11,508 nt of DNA, from the NCBI GenBank assembly GCA_030630935.1, contig DAOVMD010000055.1, forward strand, positions 1 through 11,508, read 5' to 3'. The position numbers were made by a program, and so were the translations under genes. Shown piece after piece: positions 1 through 6,972 of this stretch. Origin of the DNA: Candidatus Mcinerneyibacteriota bacterium (GTDB lineage Bacteria > AUK180 > JAQVHJ01). Under the pieces are notes generated by a model. The model saw only the letters and a list, made by a program, of their open reading frames with translations. It did not search any database and was not told where the DNA came from. Positions within the stretch are counted from its first letter, which is position 1, and each line of letters opens with the position of its first letter.

Positions 1-152
1 AGTTCAAATTGATCCTTCCCTGCCCCACAAACAGGACATACCCAATTATCCGGTAAGTCATCAAATGCAGTTCCGGGTTCTATACCACTACTTGCATCTC
101 CAATTGCAGGATCATAATCCCAACCACAAACAAGACATCTATATTTTTTCAT
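1..152 (-). CDS. Rubredoxin (3' end cut by window edge)
   Basis: Small one-iron electron carrier. The ATG lies at 150-152 and 50 codons are visible before the window ends; rubredoxins are usually about 52-55 residues, so only a few residues are missing. Two CxxC knuckles are seen: C6-LV-C9-G and C39-PV-C42-G, with the family aromatic residues around YDP (Y13) and W37. These four cysteines bind the Fe(Cys)4 centre. A GAGGAG Shine-Dalgarno lies inside the end of the upstream superoxide reductase gene, and only 5 bp separate the two reading frames, so they are co-transcribed and probably translationally coupled. Known role: rubredoxin passes electrons from NAD(P)H:rubredoxin oxidoreductase to superoxide reductase in anaerobes, and the gene order supports that role here. 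Cytoplasmic. Confidence 0.96.
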   Translation of the reverse strand, partial: MKKYRCLVCGWDYDPAIGDASSGIEPGTAFDDLPDNWVCPVCGAGKDQFE

Positions 153-157
153 TGTTA

Positions 158-523
158 TTACTCCTCGACTTCTATTTTTTTAACATTCTCCCAAACACCA
201 TGAAGATTACAATATTCTAATGCAAATATATTTACCGTCTTCTCTAGTTTAAGTTTGAGAGTAATTTTTGGTTCTGAAAAAGTAGGACCAAAATCAAAAG
301 TCCCGATGTGAATAGGAGCTCTACCCTCAATATCCACAAAAACCTGAATCCACTTAATATGATGCTCGATGGTATTAGGATGCGGAACATCCTTACCAAC
401 AGTTACTGTAAATTCAAAAAACTCGCCCTTCTTTACACTATCCGGAACATCAATAATCGGCATGTGCTTTTCTTTTGCAAATTCTTCTTCCTTTGTTTTT
501 ATAATATCTCCAAATCTTTTCAT
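158..523 (-). CDS. Superoxide reductase, neelaredoxin-type (one-iron, no desulforedoxin domain)
   Basis: Reduces superoxide to hydrogen peroxide without releasing oxygen, using electrons from rubredoxin. The 121-residue protein shows the full Fe(His)4(Cys)1 site: H20 in the EKHMP motif, H48, H54, C105 and H108 in CNLHG. E18 and K19 match the Glu/Lys pair next to the active site in archaeal and Thermotoga enzymes. The spacing of ligands (48/54 and 105/108) equals that of characterised neelaredoxins. There is no N-terminal Cys4 desulforedoxin domain, so it is the one-iron class. A strong AGGAGG Shine-Dalgarno precedes the ATG. It lies downstream of perR and 5 bp upstream of rubredoxin. PerR control is inferred from this order. 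The H2O2 produced must be removed by a peroxidase not in the window. Confidence 0.95.
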   Translation of the reverse strand: MKRFGDIIKTKEEEFAKEKHMPIIDVPDSVKKGEFFEFTVTVGKDVPHPNTIEHHIKWIQVFVDIEGRAPIHIGTFDFGPTFSEPKITLKLKLEKTVNIFALEYCNLHGVWENVKKIEVEE

Positions 524-538
524 ACTTCCTCCTTTTTC

Positions 539-580
539 TTAATTCGAAATTAATCTTGCAGCTGATAATAAATTATACAT
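539..580 (-). CDS. Possible 13-residue leader/short peptide between perR and superoxide reductase
   Basis: An ATG at 578-580 follows an excellent Shine-Dalgarno (AAAAGGAG, 586-593) at a 5-nt spacing and opens a 13-codon frame reading MYNLLSAARLISN, ending in TAA at 539-541. The stop is 15 nt before the superoxide reductase ATG, whose own AGGAGG site lies in that gap. No family is recognised. It could be a real small protein, a leader peptide that couples translation into the reductase gene, or a chance frame behind a chance ribosome site. The ribosome site is as good as those of the flanking genes, which is the main reason for listing it. Confidence 0.4.
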   Translation of the reverse strand: MYNLLSAARLISN

Positions 581-610
581 CTTTTCTCCTTTTAAATTAT
601 CGGGAAATTT

Positions 611-1033
611 CTAAAACTTAATCTTTCCCTTTAAACAGGTCTTACAAATACCTGAAAAATTAACTGACATATCAGTTATCAAATGACCTTTAATTTTTTT
701 CGGCTGATGAATTTCATAAGGGATATCATAAACCTTATTACATTTTTTGCAAATAAAATGTGAATGCATATGTGTACCCACATCAAAAATATCATAATCC
801 TTATGAAGACGAATCCGTTTTAATAAATTATTCTCAATAAAATAATTTAAGTTATTATAAATCGTGGCATAAGATACTTTCGGAAGTTCTTTCTTTACTT
901 CCCGATAAATTAACTCGGCAGTCGGATGAACTCGATTCATTAATAAGTATTTTAATATCTTTATCCTGGGTACTGTAACCTTGCAATTACGTTCTCGAAG
1001 AATCCTGGATAGTTCTTTTTCATCAATTTTCAA
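611..1033 (-). CDS. perR: Peroxide-responsive Fur-family repressor (PerR-like)
   Basis: Metal-dependent winged-helix repressor. Numbered from the upstream ATG at 1057, the structural zinc site is C103/C106 and C138/C141. The regulatory metal site matches PerR ligand by ligand: H44 (in HPTAE), D92, H98, H100 and D111 correspond to Bacillus subtilis H37, D85, H91, H93 and D104 with the same spacing. The Asp at the D85 position favours PerR over Fur or Zur. The recognition helix (VSYATIYNNL) is typical. Start choice: the ATG at 1057 has no ribosome site and lies only about 5 nt after the predicted transcription start, while the TTG at 1033 has AAGGAG six bases upstream. This gives 140 residues and aligns with the usual family N-terminus. 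It heads the reductase/rubredoxin cluster and probably represses it. The ATG start at 1057 (148 residues) cannot be excluded. Confidence 0.93.
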   Translation of the reverse strand: MKIDEKELSRILRERNCKVTVPRIKILKYLLMNRVHPTAELIYREVKKELPKVSYATIYNNLNYFIENNLLKRIRLHKDYDIFDVGTHMHSHFICKKCNKVYDIPYEIHQPKKIKGHLITDMSVNFSGICKTCLKGKIKF

Positions 1034-1039
1034 GCCTGA

Positions 1040-1045
1040 CTCCTT
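1040..1045 (-). promoter_or_regulatory. Shine-Dalgarno deciding the perR TTG start
   Basis: AAGGAG on the minus strand, six bases before the TTG at 1031-1033. It lies inside the frame that would be read from the ATG at 1057, which has no comparable site, so it argues for the internal TTG as the real start. Confidence 0.6.
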
Positions 1046-1068
1046 TTTTAGAACCATTCTAAATTGAG

Positions 1069-1097
1069 ATTATACCATATACTAATTCAAATAGCAA
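1069..1097 (-). promoter_or_regulatory. Sigma70-type promoter for perR
   Basis: On the minus strand: -35 TTGCTA (1092-1097), 17-bp spacer, -10 TATAAT (1069-1074). Predicted transcription start is near 1062, giving a leader of roughly 28 nt to the TTG start. I see no convincing PerR box overlapping it, so autoregulation is not evident from the sequence. Confidence 0.65.
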
Positions 1098-1272
1098 GTA
1101 TTTTTTTACACTTCATATTACTCTTATCATTATATTTATTTTACTTAATTTTCTCCATGCTCCCTGATATTTACAATTTTATTGCAATATAATGGCGTTA
1201 AAAAAAAAATTTAAAAAATTCCATGTAAAATTAATTAAACATTTAATTCTCCATTAAGAATTCCGTTTTTAA

Positions 1273-1287
1273 TTATAATAATTATTA
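1273..1287. promoter_or_regulatory. Candidate PerR box
   Basis: TTATAATAATTATTA matches the Bacillus PerR box TTATAATnATTATAA at 13 of 14 defined positions. It lies 12 bp upstream of the -35 element of the plus-strand promoter and about 175 bp upstream of the perR -35. The surroundings are AT-rich, so a chance match is possible. The position would suit upstream modulation (or a simple A/T-rich UP element) for the beta-barrel gene. Linking it to PerR is inference from the neighbouring perR gene. Confidence 0.35.
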
Positions 1288-1299
1288 TATAAAAAAAAC

Positions 1300-1329
1300 T
1301 TGACTTTAAAAGCATATTTATGCTATAAT
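1300..1329 (+). promoter_or_regulatory. Strong sigma70-type promoter for the outer-membrane protein gene
   Basis: -35 TTGACT (1300-1305), 18-bp spacer, -10 TATAAT (1324-1329). Predicted start near 1336, giving an mRNA leader of about 87 nt. Confidence 0.7.
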
Positions 1330-1360
1330 TGATATATGAAAATAATAAAATGAAAAGTTT

Positions 1361-1422
1361 TTTAAAGGAGGTGAGCTTTTTATTAATTTTAGAAATCGAT
1401 TAACCTTTAAACGGAGGGGTTT
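1361..1422 (+). promoter_or_regulatory. mRNA leader with two Shine-Dalgarno sequences and an inverted repeat
   Basis: The leader holds an unusually perfect Shine-Dalgarno, AAAGGAGGTGA at 1364-1374, with no ATG, GTG or TTG at proper spacing. A second site (GGAGG, 1413-1417) lies 5 nt before the true ATG at 1423. TTTAAAGG (1361-1368) is exactly complementary to CCTTTAAA (1404-1411). The resulting 8-bp stem would bury the first site and bring the second next to the stem base. A 17-codon frame (ATG at 1350, stop 1401-1403) runs through the first site but lacks a ribosome site of its own. Confidence 0.4.
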
Positions 1423-2574
1423 ATGAAAAGGTTTTCTATAATTTTCGTATTGTTCTTTGTAGTTTTATTTTTTGTACCTTCGAGTGCAGATGATGCGTTA
1501 GTTTTCCCAAAAGGTGTTGTTCGATTCCTTTATTACAACACTTCAATGACAGCTGATTCTTTCTTTGATGAAGATGGTGAAGAAATTTCCGGAGGAGATT
1601 ACTTAGGAATCCCGGTTATTGATATGAATGAAATGATGACTTGGTGGGGATATCTACCTCATGATTATTATATCCATAAAGGAAAACTGGATCTTACAAT
1701 CATGCGTTCAGATTTCATTTTTGATGTTGGGGTTACTGATAAAATTTCAGTAAGGCTTTGGTTCCCTTATTATTTCAAGAAACAAACCAAAGTTAGCTTT
1801 TACCCGCCAATTAATGGAGAAGAATATTGGCTCTATAATGCACTAACTGGAGACGATCTTCCATCAAACCAGATAGTTGAAAAGAACGCAAAGGGACTTG
1901 CTGATATGATGGTTGGATATAAGCAACAGATTATTGGGAGCAATGATATTGAAAGAGGTCTCCGTATGGCTTATTCAGTAGGATTAAGGTTACCTACTTC
2001 CGAAGATTGGGATCCTGTAACTAACCCACATGGTGACCGATTAGATGATGGTCAGATGGATGTTGGACTTTGGCTTCATGTTGACTACGTAATTAATGAT
2101 AATCTCTATATAAACTTATTTACAAAATATGAACATCAGATGCCCGGCACACAAAAAATTAATCCTAATGATACTGTTACCTGGCCATTTTTAGCACCTG
2201 GTTGTCCATATGACAATGTTGCCGTTGATATTGATTATGAACCAGGTACTTATATGTTTGCTGAATTGGAGCCGCACTATAAAATTCCTTTAAAAGACAA
2301 AGCAAATCTTGAGTTATTATTATCATTTGCTTATGAGAAGGAGGAAGCCGGTGTATATAAATTCCCTGAAGAGTTAGCTGGTGGAATAGAGCTTGATTTA
2401 GAAGATGATTGGGAACTTATTACAATTACACCTACCTTTACTATTGAAAATTGGGATAAGGACGCTGTTCCTTTTGAATTTGAAATAAAATATACTTATG
2501 CTTATGATGGAAAGAAATATCCTGTTTTTAATAGATGGCAGTTTAATTTAAAGATTTATACTAAATTATTCTAA
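1423..2574 (+). CDS. Exported outer-membrane beta-barrel-like protein, substrate unknown
   Basis: A 383-residue protein with an N-terminal signal peptide (KR, then a long hydrophobic run of residues 5-18, likely cut after SSA near residue 22). The body shows alternating aromatic/polar strands separated by acidic loops and ends in ...YTKLF. A C-terminal Phe preceded by alternating hydrophobics is the usual BamA recognition signal of outer-membrane barrels. The strand pattern and tyrosine/tryptophan content recall the 'MetA-pathway of phenol degradation'/transporter-like barrel group, but that assignment is by appearance only. Monocistronic: its own strong promoter, a GGAGGGG ribosome site, and a terminator immediately downstream. 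The PerR-box-like sequence upstream suggests, without proof, oxidative-stress control. No cysteine-rich or enzymatic motif seen. Confidence 0.75.
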   Translation: MKRFSIIFVLFFVVLFFVPSSADDALVFPKGVVRFLYYNTSMTADSFFDEDGEEISGGDYLGIPVIDMNEMMTWWGYLPHDYYIHKGKLDLTIMRSDFIFDVGVTDKISVRLWFPYYFKKQTKVSFYPPINGEEYWLYNALTGDDLPSNQIVEKNAKGLADMMVGYKQQIIGSNDIERGLRMAYSVGLRLPTSEDWDPVTNPHGDRLDDGQMDVGLWLHVDYVINDNLYINLFTKYEHQMPGTQKINPNDTVTWPFLAPGCPYDNVAVDIDYEPGTYMFAELEPHYKIPLKDKANLELLLSFAYEKEEAGVYKFPEELAGGIELDLEDDWELITITPTFTIENWDKDAVPFEFEIKYTYAYDGKKYPVFNRWQFNLKIYTKLF

Positions 2575-2596
2575 CAGTTTTATTTCTTAATACTTT

Positions 2597-2641
2597 ATAA
2601 AACCGGGTTATTTTCAATAATGACCCGGTTTTATATTTTTC
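2597..2641 (+). terminator. Intrinsic terminator after the beta-barrel gene
   Basis: A perfect 12-bp stem, ATAAAACCGGGT (2597-2608) with ACCCGGTTTTAT (2623-2634), a 14-nt loop and a following T-tract. It is only 13 bp from the next start codon. Confidence 0.88.
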
Positions 2642-2654
2642 TTTGGATTAAATT

Positions 2655-3473
2655 ATGACAGAAGAGACACCAACAATATTGATAGTTGATGATGATTTAG
2701 ATATTGTTGAATTTATCGCGATGGGTTTGGAAGTTGAGGGATTTAACCCTATCAAAGCATACAATGGTACTGAAGCATTAAAAATTCTTGAAACCACGAT
2801 CCCTGATTTAATTTTACTTGATATTATGATGCCTGATATCAGTGGTTATGAAGTCTGTAAGGAATTGAAGATGCAGAAGAGATTTAATCTAATCCCCATA
2901 ATTATGCTTACAGCAAAGTTAAAGGATCGAGATAAATACGAAGGTTTTGTAACTGGTGCTGATGAATATTTTACAAAACCCTTTGATTTTGACACACTAG
3001 TAGATGTTATTCGAAGGAAACTTACTGAGAACCATGATCTTCGTGAAAATAAGGGTTTAAAAGAAAGTATTAATTTTTCAATTGCCAGTAAGTTTGAGTA
3101 TCTTAAACAGGTCAACGACCTTATCACAAAATTATTTATCAATACAGGGATGGAATCATCTGAGATTTTTCAAATGAAGTTTGCAATACATGAATTGGTA
3201 GTAAATGCAATACAGCATGGGAATCTGGATGATGCAGAAAAGAAAGTAAAAATAAATTATACTTTATATAAAGATTCACTTGTGATTGAAATTATTGATG
3301 AGGGCGAAGGTTTTGATTTTGAGGAAATAAAGAACCCTACTTCCGAAGAGAACATTGAGAAAGATCGAGGTCGGGGTATTTTTATGGTAAGAAACCTTAT
3401 GGATAAGGTTGAGTTTATTGAACCCGGCAATCATGTAATCATGACTAAAAAGCTTCAACCTACCGCTGCGTAG
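2655..3473 (+). CDS. Response-regulator receiver fused to an RsbW/SpoIIAB-type ATPase domain
   Basis: 272 residues in two domains. Residues 6-122 are a CheY-like receiver: acidic pocket D12-D14, phospho-acceptor D56 (LLDIMMPD), T86 and K108 (TKP). Residues about 140-267 are a small GHKL ATPase of the anti-sigma serine-kinase type: N-box E180LVVNAIQHGN, G1 motif D215EGEGF and G2 motif GRGIF (239-243). There is no dimerisation/phospho-His domain, so it is not a classical histidine kinase. By family knowledge such ATPase domains bind a sigma factor or phosphorylate a STAS antagonist, so the fusion may make partner switching respond to an aspartyl phosphorylation signal. No cognate kinase, STAS or PP2C gene is nearby. 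The ribosome site is weak (TTTGGA) and a terminator ends 13 bp upstream. Cytoplasmic. Confidence 0.9.
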   Translation: MTEETPTILIVDDDLDIVEFIAMGLEVEGFNPIKAYNGTEALKILETTIPDLILLDIMMPDISGYEVCKELKMQKRFNLIPIIMLTAKLKDRDKYEGFVTGADEYFTKPFDFDTLVDVIRRKLTENHDLRENKGLKESINFSIASKFEYLKQVNDLITKLFINTGMESSEIFQMKFAIHELVVNAIQHGNLDDAEKKVKINYTLYKDSLVIEIIDEGEGFDFEEIKNPTSEENIEKDRGRGIFMVRNLMDKVEFIEPGNHVIMTKKLQPTAA

Positions 3474-3545
3474 AGATTTATTGAAATATTTTAATAAAAA
3501 TACGTAAATATAAATGTAACAGGAAAACCGTTAGGAGTTAAGTAA

Positions 3546-4616
3546 ATGATGAAGCGGTTCATAATTTTATTAAGTCTAATAACCCTCTTAAGTCTCCCGT
3601 TGTTTGGAGAAGAGAAGGTTTATGAACAATCCAAGCTCAAGAGGGTAAAGATCAACTTTGGTAAGATTATCAAGCTCTCAATAATCTCACCAAAGGGCAG
3701 TATTCAATTAATAAAGAGTAAAGATGAAGTAATTGTCAATGCGGTTTTTACAATAACAAGTAACTCAAAGGATTCTTTAAAGAGTTCATTAGATCTTTCC
3801 TCAATTGATATTAGGAAAGATAAAGATAAAATTATTATTGAAGCGAAAGTTCCTCGCAATTATGTTTCATATAATCAGGTAATTCTCAATCAGCCTGAAG
3901 AGCTTGAGAATGCTGTCAGGAAAATCTCAAAGAAGAAGACGGATTTCGATGCAGTAACTGTTGATTTTTATGTAACGATTCCTGAGAAGATCAAGTTTAT
4001 TTATCTTGAGAACTCTTCAGGCAGTATAGATATTTCCGGGATATCTTCTGATTTAAAAATTAATAGTAAACATGGCGAGTTAAATATTGAAAATGTAAAA
4101 GGAGATATTGATATTAAGCATAGTTATGGAGATATAACCTTAATAAAGATAGATGGTGATATTTCACTTGATAATTCACATGGTCGAGTATTCATTAAAC
4201 AAGCCAACAATATAACTGTTAAGAACTCTTATAAAGCAGTTTTAGTAGAAGAGGTTGAGGGAGATATTTCAATTGAGAATAAAAATGCTGATGTTAAACT
4301 TAAGAAAGTAAGATTACATAAGACAAAAAGGGATTCCACTAAGAGAGTTAAAGTTCAAAACAGGACAGGAAATATCATTATTTATCCTGAGAAAAAGCCT
4401 TCAATAACTTTAAAAGCGAAATCCAATTCCGGATTAATCTCCTGTGATTATCCAATCCAGTCCACAGTTTCTGATGAAGATGAGCTTTCGGGTATTATCG
4501 GTGATGGGGATGTTTTTGTTGAACTGGAAACTTATGATGCTGAAATCAAGATAATTGAAAAATCAGAAACCGACTCAAAAAAGAAAAGTGAAGGTAAAGG
4601 TGAACGATCAGATTAA
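3546..4616 (+). CDS. Exported DUF4097-like (putative adhesin) protein with beta-solenoid repeats
   Basis: 356 residues. A signal peptide covers residues 1-21 (MMKR, hydrophobic to LPLFG). Residues about 150-255 form short repeating strands of the type 'GDIDIKHSYGDITLI...GDISLDNSHGRVFI', with G-D/S turns every 10 or so residues, as in the DUF4097/DUF2807 beta-helix group. A charged, Lys/Glu-rich tail (339-356) follows. Function in this family is poorly defined; extracytoplasmic location is the only firm inference. The start is the first of two adjacent ATGs, with TTAGGAG eight bases upstream. It follows the receiver/ATPase gene by 72 bp on the same strand, so co-transcription is plausible. Its TAA overlaps the TAA of the convergent phosphate-transporter gene within TTAA at 4613-4616. 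Confidence 0.78.
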   Translation: MMKRFIILLSLITLLSLPLFGEEKVYEQSKLKRVKINFGKIIKLSIISPKGSIQLIKSKDEVIVNAVFTITSNSKDSLKSSLDLSSIDIRKDKDKIIIEAKVPRNYVSYNQVILNQPEELENAVRKISKKKTDFDAVTVDFYVTIPEKIKFIYLENSSGSIDISGISSDLKINSKHGELNIENVKGDIDIKHSYGDITLIKIDGDISLDNSHGRVFIKQANNITVKNSYKAVLVEEVEGDISIENKNADVKLKKVRLHKTKRDSTKRVKVQNRTGNIIIYPEKKPSITLKAKSNSGLISCDYPIQSTVSDEDELSGIIGDGDVFVELETYDAEIKIIEKSETDSKKKSEGKGERSD

Positions 4617-6325
4617 AGGTCTTTATTAATTTTAATTCCTTTACTCCATTGCATCTCACCAAGAATTGCCTGATTAATATTTGTTAAGTGATCACCAATC
4701 TTTTCAAGATTTACCATAAAATCCAGGAATACAAAACCAGCTTCAGGAGAACATTGACCCTTATTTAATCTATCCATATGTGAGATACGGAATGCAATAA
4801 ATAAATTATTTATTTCATTTTCAAGCACAAGGTTTTCCTTTGCGAGAATCTTATCAATGGTCTTTAAAGCAGTTCTTGTTCCCAAGACCATTTTTAAAAC
4901 CAAGTTATACATTGATTTAATTTCATCTTTTGCCCGTTGTGAGAATTCAATTTTTTTATCCAATCTAATATCGATTAATTCAATAATATTAATACAGTGG
5001 TCCCCTATTCTTTCTATATCGTTAATAGTATGCATGAGGACTGGCAGGACTTCCGATTCATTATCCGTAAGACTCTCCCTTGCAGAAACCTTGACAAGGA
5101 AATAAGTAATATCACTCTGGAGATGATCAAGGAGTCGTTCACGTTTCTGGATGTCCTCAAATTTCTTGGTGCTTTTATTATTGAACGCAGCAACTGATAA
5201 TTCTAATGTCTCATTTGCAATCTCCAGCATGCGGCCAACTTCTTTCTCAGCTTGCGGTATTGCAAGTCCGGGGTTATCAGCGAATCTCTCGTCAATGAAT
5301 TTAAGTTTAAATTCTAATTCATCCTCATCTCCCGGGATCAATTTTCTTGTTATCATAGCAATTAACCCTAAAAACGGAAGAAAAAGAAGACTATTAAAAA
5401 CATTAAATAAAGTATGTGAATTTGCGATATGTCTCTCGATATTCTCTCCTAATAAAATATCACCAGGAGTAATTTTATTGACTAAGAATATATAAATCGG
5501 TGTACCAGCTACTTTCACCTGAAACAGAATAAACATTAGAAGAACACCTAATACATTAAAAGTAGTATGAGCTAATGCTGCACGTTTCGCAGTTATATTT
5601 GTTCCGATACTGGCGAGCAGAGCAGTAATTGTTGTTCCAATATTCTCCCCGAAAATCAGGGGTACAGCAATATATATATCAATTACCCCTGCCGAAGCTA
5701 AAGCAAGAGTCAAACCAATTGTTGCAGAGGAAGATTGGAATATTACTGTAAAGAATGCTCCTACAAGGATCCCGAAAAGTGGACCCCAAAAAGGCATTTG
5801 AGATTTTAAACTGAAGAAACCGAATAATTTAATTACTTGTTCACTTTCTTTCAATGGGACAGAGCCATCTTTCATAATAGTCAATCCTAAGAATAATAAT
5901 CCAAAACCCAGAAGAATTTGTCCTATGAATTTGACTTTATTTCTTTTTGAAAAAAGATACAAAGGCATACCTAAACCTATTATTGGTAAGGCAATCTGTG
6001 AAATTTTAAATGCAATTATCTGTGCAGTGATGGTTGTCCCGATATTAGCCCCAAGAATTACACCCATCGCCTGAATCAAGTTTAATAAACCCGCATTACA
6101 AAAGCCAACAACCATTACAGTAGTTGCACTGGAAGATTGGATAATAGCAGTTATAACCGTACCAACCATTAAACCCATAAACCTATTATTTGTAAGAAAA
6201 TTCAATATCTTATGCAGCTGTTTCCCAGCAAAACTCTGTAAACCGTCCGACATTAATTTCATTCCAAAAAGAAATAAACCTAAGCCGCCTATTAATTTAA
6301 AAATAATAGAAATGACATTCCCCAT
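4613..6325 (-). CDS. Na+/phosphate cotransporter family protein with C-terminal PhoU-like domain
   Basis: 570 residues. The N-terminal part (about 5-330) is hydrophobic, with the internal duplication of the NptA/SLC34-like family: QSSSAT at 63-68 and 197-202, each followed by a GxNIGTT motif (92-98 and 226-232), and HTTFN/HTLFN motifs near 253 and 304. The QSSSAT repeats form the ion/phosphate pathway in this family. Residues about 335-570 are soluble, helical and charged, and look like PhoU, a cytosolic regulatory domain. Length is normal for the fused bacterial type. It is the last gene of polX-nth-npt: its ATG overlaps the nth stop by one base (TAATG), with GGGGAG upstream. Phosphate versus another anion as substrate is not decided by sequence. 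Confidence 0.92.
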   Translation of the reverse strand: MGNVISIIFKLIGGLGLFLFGMKLMSDGLQSFAGKQLHKILNFLTNNRFMGLMVGTVITAIIQSSSATTVMVVGFCNAGLLNLIQAMGVILGANIGTTITAQIIAFKISQIALPIIGLGMPLYLFSKRNKVKFIGQILLGFGLLFLGLTIMKDGSVPLKESEQVIKLFGFFSLKSQMPFWGPLFGILVGAFFTVIFQSSSATIGLTLALASAGVIDIYIAVPLIFGENIGTTITALLASIGTNITAKRAALAHTTFNVLGVLLMFILFQVKVAGTPIYIFLVNKITPGDILLGENIERHIANSHTLFNVFNSLLFLPFLGLIAMITRKLIPGDEDELEFKLKFIDERFADNPGLAIPQAEKEVGRMLEIANETLELSVAAFNNKSTKKFEDIQKRERLLDHLQSDITYFLVKVSARESLTDNESEVLPVLMHTINDIERIGDHCINIIELIDIRLDKKIEFSQRAKDEIKSMYNLVLKMVLGTRTALKTIDKILAKENLVLENEINNLFIAFRISHMDRLNKGQCSPEAGFVFLDFMVNLEKIGDHLTNINQAILGEMQWSKGIKINKDL

Positions 6326-6972
6326 TATAATCTCCCCTGAATTTTAAATGCTGATGGGCATATTTTCTTCATCGGACACTCTGAACATTTTGGTTTTCGA
6401 GCTATACAAAAAGTTCGACCATGCCAAATTAATTGATTTGAAAACCTTATCCATCTCTTCCTCGGAATTGAAACCATTAGATCTTTCTCAATCTTTTCTG
6501 GATTTTTTTCTTCTGTTAGTCCTAATCGATTAGCTAATCTCTTAACATGAGTATCAACTACTATCCCTGGAATTCCAAAGTAACCTCCTAAAACACAATT
6601 AGCGGTCTTTCGGCCTACACCCGGAAGTGAAATTAAGTCTTCCAATTTATCCGGAACATTTCCATTAAAATCTGATATCAATTTTTTACTGCAGCCTATT
6701 AAACTTTTAGCTTTATTTCGGAAAAAACCTGTCTTCTTAATATCACTTTCTAATTCTACTTTTTTAACCTTCACAAAATCTTCTGGTTTTTTATACTTCT
6801 TAAAAAGTTCTTTTGTAACTTGATTAATAATTTTATCAGTACTCTGTGCCGATAAAATAGTTGCGATCAACAACTCGAATGGTGTAGAGTAATTAAGAGC
6901 TGTTTTCGGTTCAGGATATTCCTTATCAAGAATCCTTAATAATTTTGATATGTACTTTTTATCTACTTGCAA
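6325..6972 (-). CDS. nth: Endonuclease III (DNA glycosylase/AP lyase)
   Basis: 215 residues. Removes oxidised pyrimidines and nicks the abasic site in base-excision repair. The helix-hairpin-helix is LPGVGRKTA with catalytic Lys at 122. The catalytic Asp is D140 (VVDTH). The [4Fe-4S] loop is C189-x6-C196-x2-C199-x5-C205, the exact family spacing. These sit two residues later than K120, D138 and C187-C203 in the E. coli enzyme. The start is TTG at 6970-6972, inside the end of polX (14-nt overlap including the polX stop), with AGGAAAGAG a few bases upstream. The N-terminus then aligns within two residues of E. coli Nth. Translation is likely coupled to polX upstream and to the transporter gene downstream. 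Confidence 0.96.
   Translation of the reverse strand: MQVDKKYISKLLRILDKEYPEPKTALNYSTPFELLIATILSAQSTDKIINQVTKELFKKYKKPEDFVKVKKVELESDIKKTGFFRNKAKSLIGCSKKLISDFNGNVPDKLEDLISLPGVGRKTANCVLGGYFGIPGIVVDTHVKRLANRLGLTEEKNPEKIEKDLMVSIPRKRWIRFSNQLIWHGRTFCIARKPKCSECPMKKICPSAFKIQGRL

Larger units (their letters stand above)
1098..1422. other. Divergent intergenic region between perR and the outer-membrane gene
   Basis: Very AT-rich, with A-tracts around 1200-1220. It holds the plus-strand promoter at 1300-1329, the PerR-box-like palindrome at 1273-1287 and the structured leader at 1350-1422, each listed separately. Between 1098 and 1270 I see no convincing gene, RNA hairpin or repeat. Confidence 0.6.

Noticed and set aside
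308-553. Plus-strand frame of 81 codons
   Set aside because: Lies antisense to the clear superoxide reductase gene and has no recognisable protein features.
1063-1097. PerR box over the perR promoter
   Set aside because: The best half-sites match only 5 of 7 with a wrong 2-nt spacer; not enough to claim autoregulation.
2846-3142. Minus-strand frame of 98 codons
   Set aside because: Antisense shadow of the receiver domain, which has all catalytic residues in the plus frame.
3481-3510. Promoter TTGAAA-18-TAAATA before the DUF4097-like gene
   Set aside because: Weak -10 in very AT-rich DNA; co-transcription with the upstream gene is equally plausible.
5151-5495. Plus-strand frame of 114 codons (and neighbours at 4857 and 4997)
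   Set aside because: Antisense to the PhoU-like part of the transporter; Ser/Leu/Asn-rich shadow composition.
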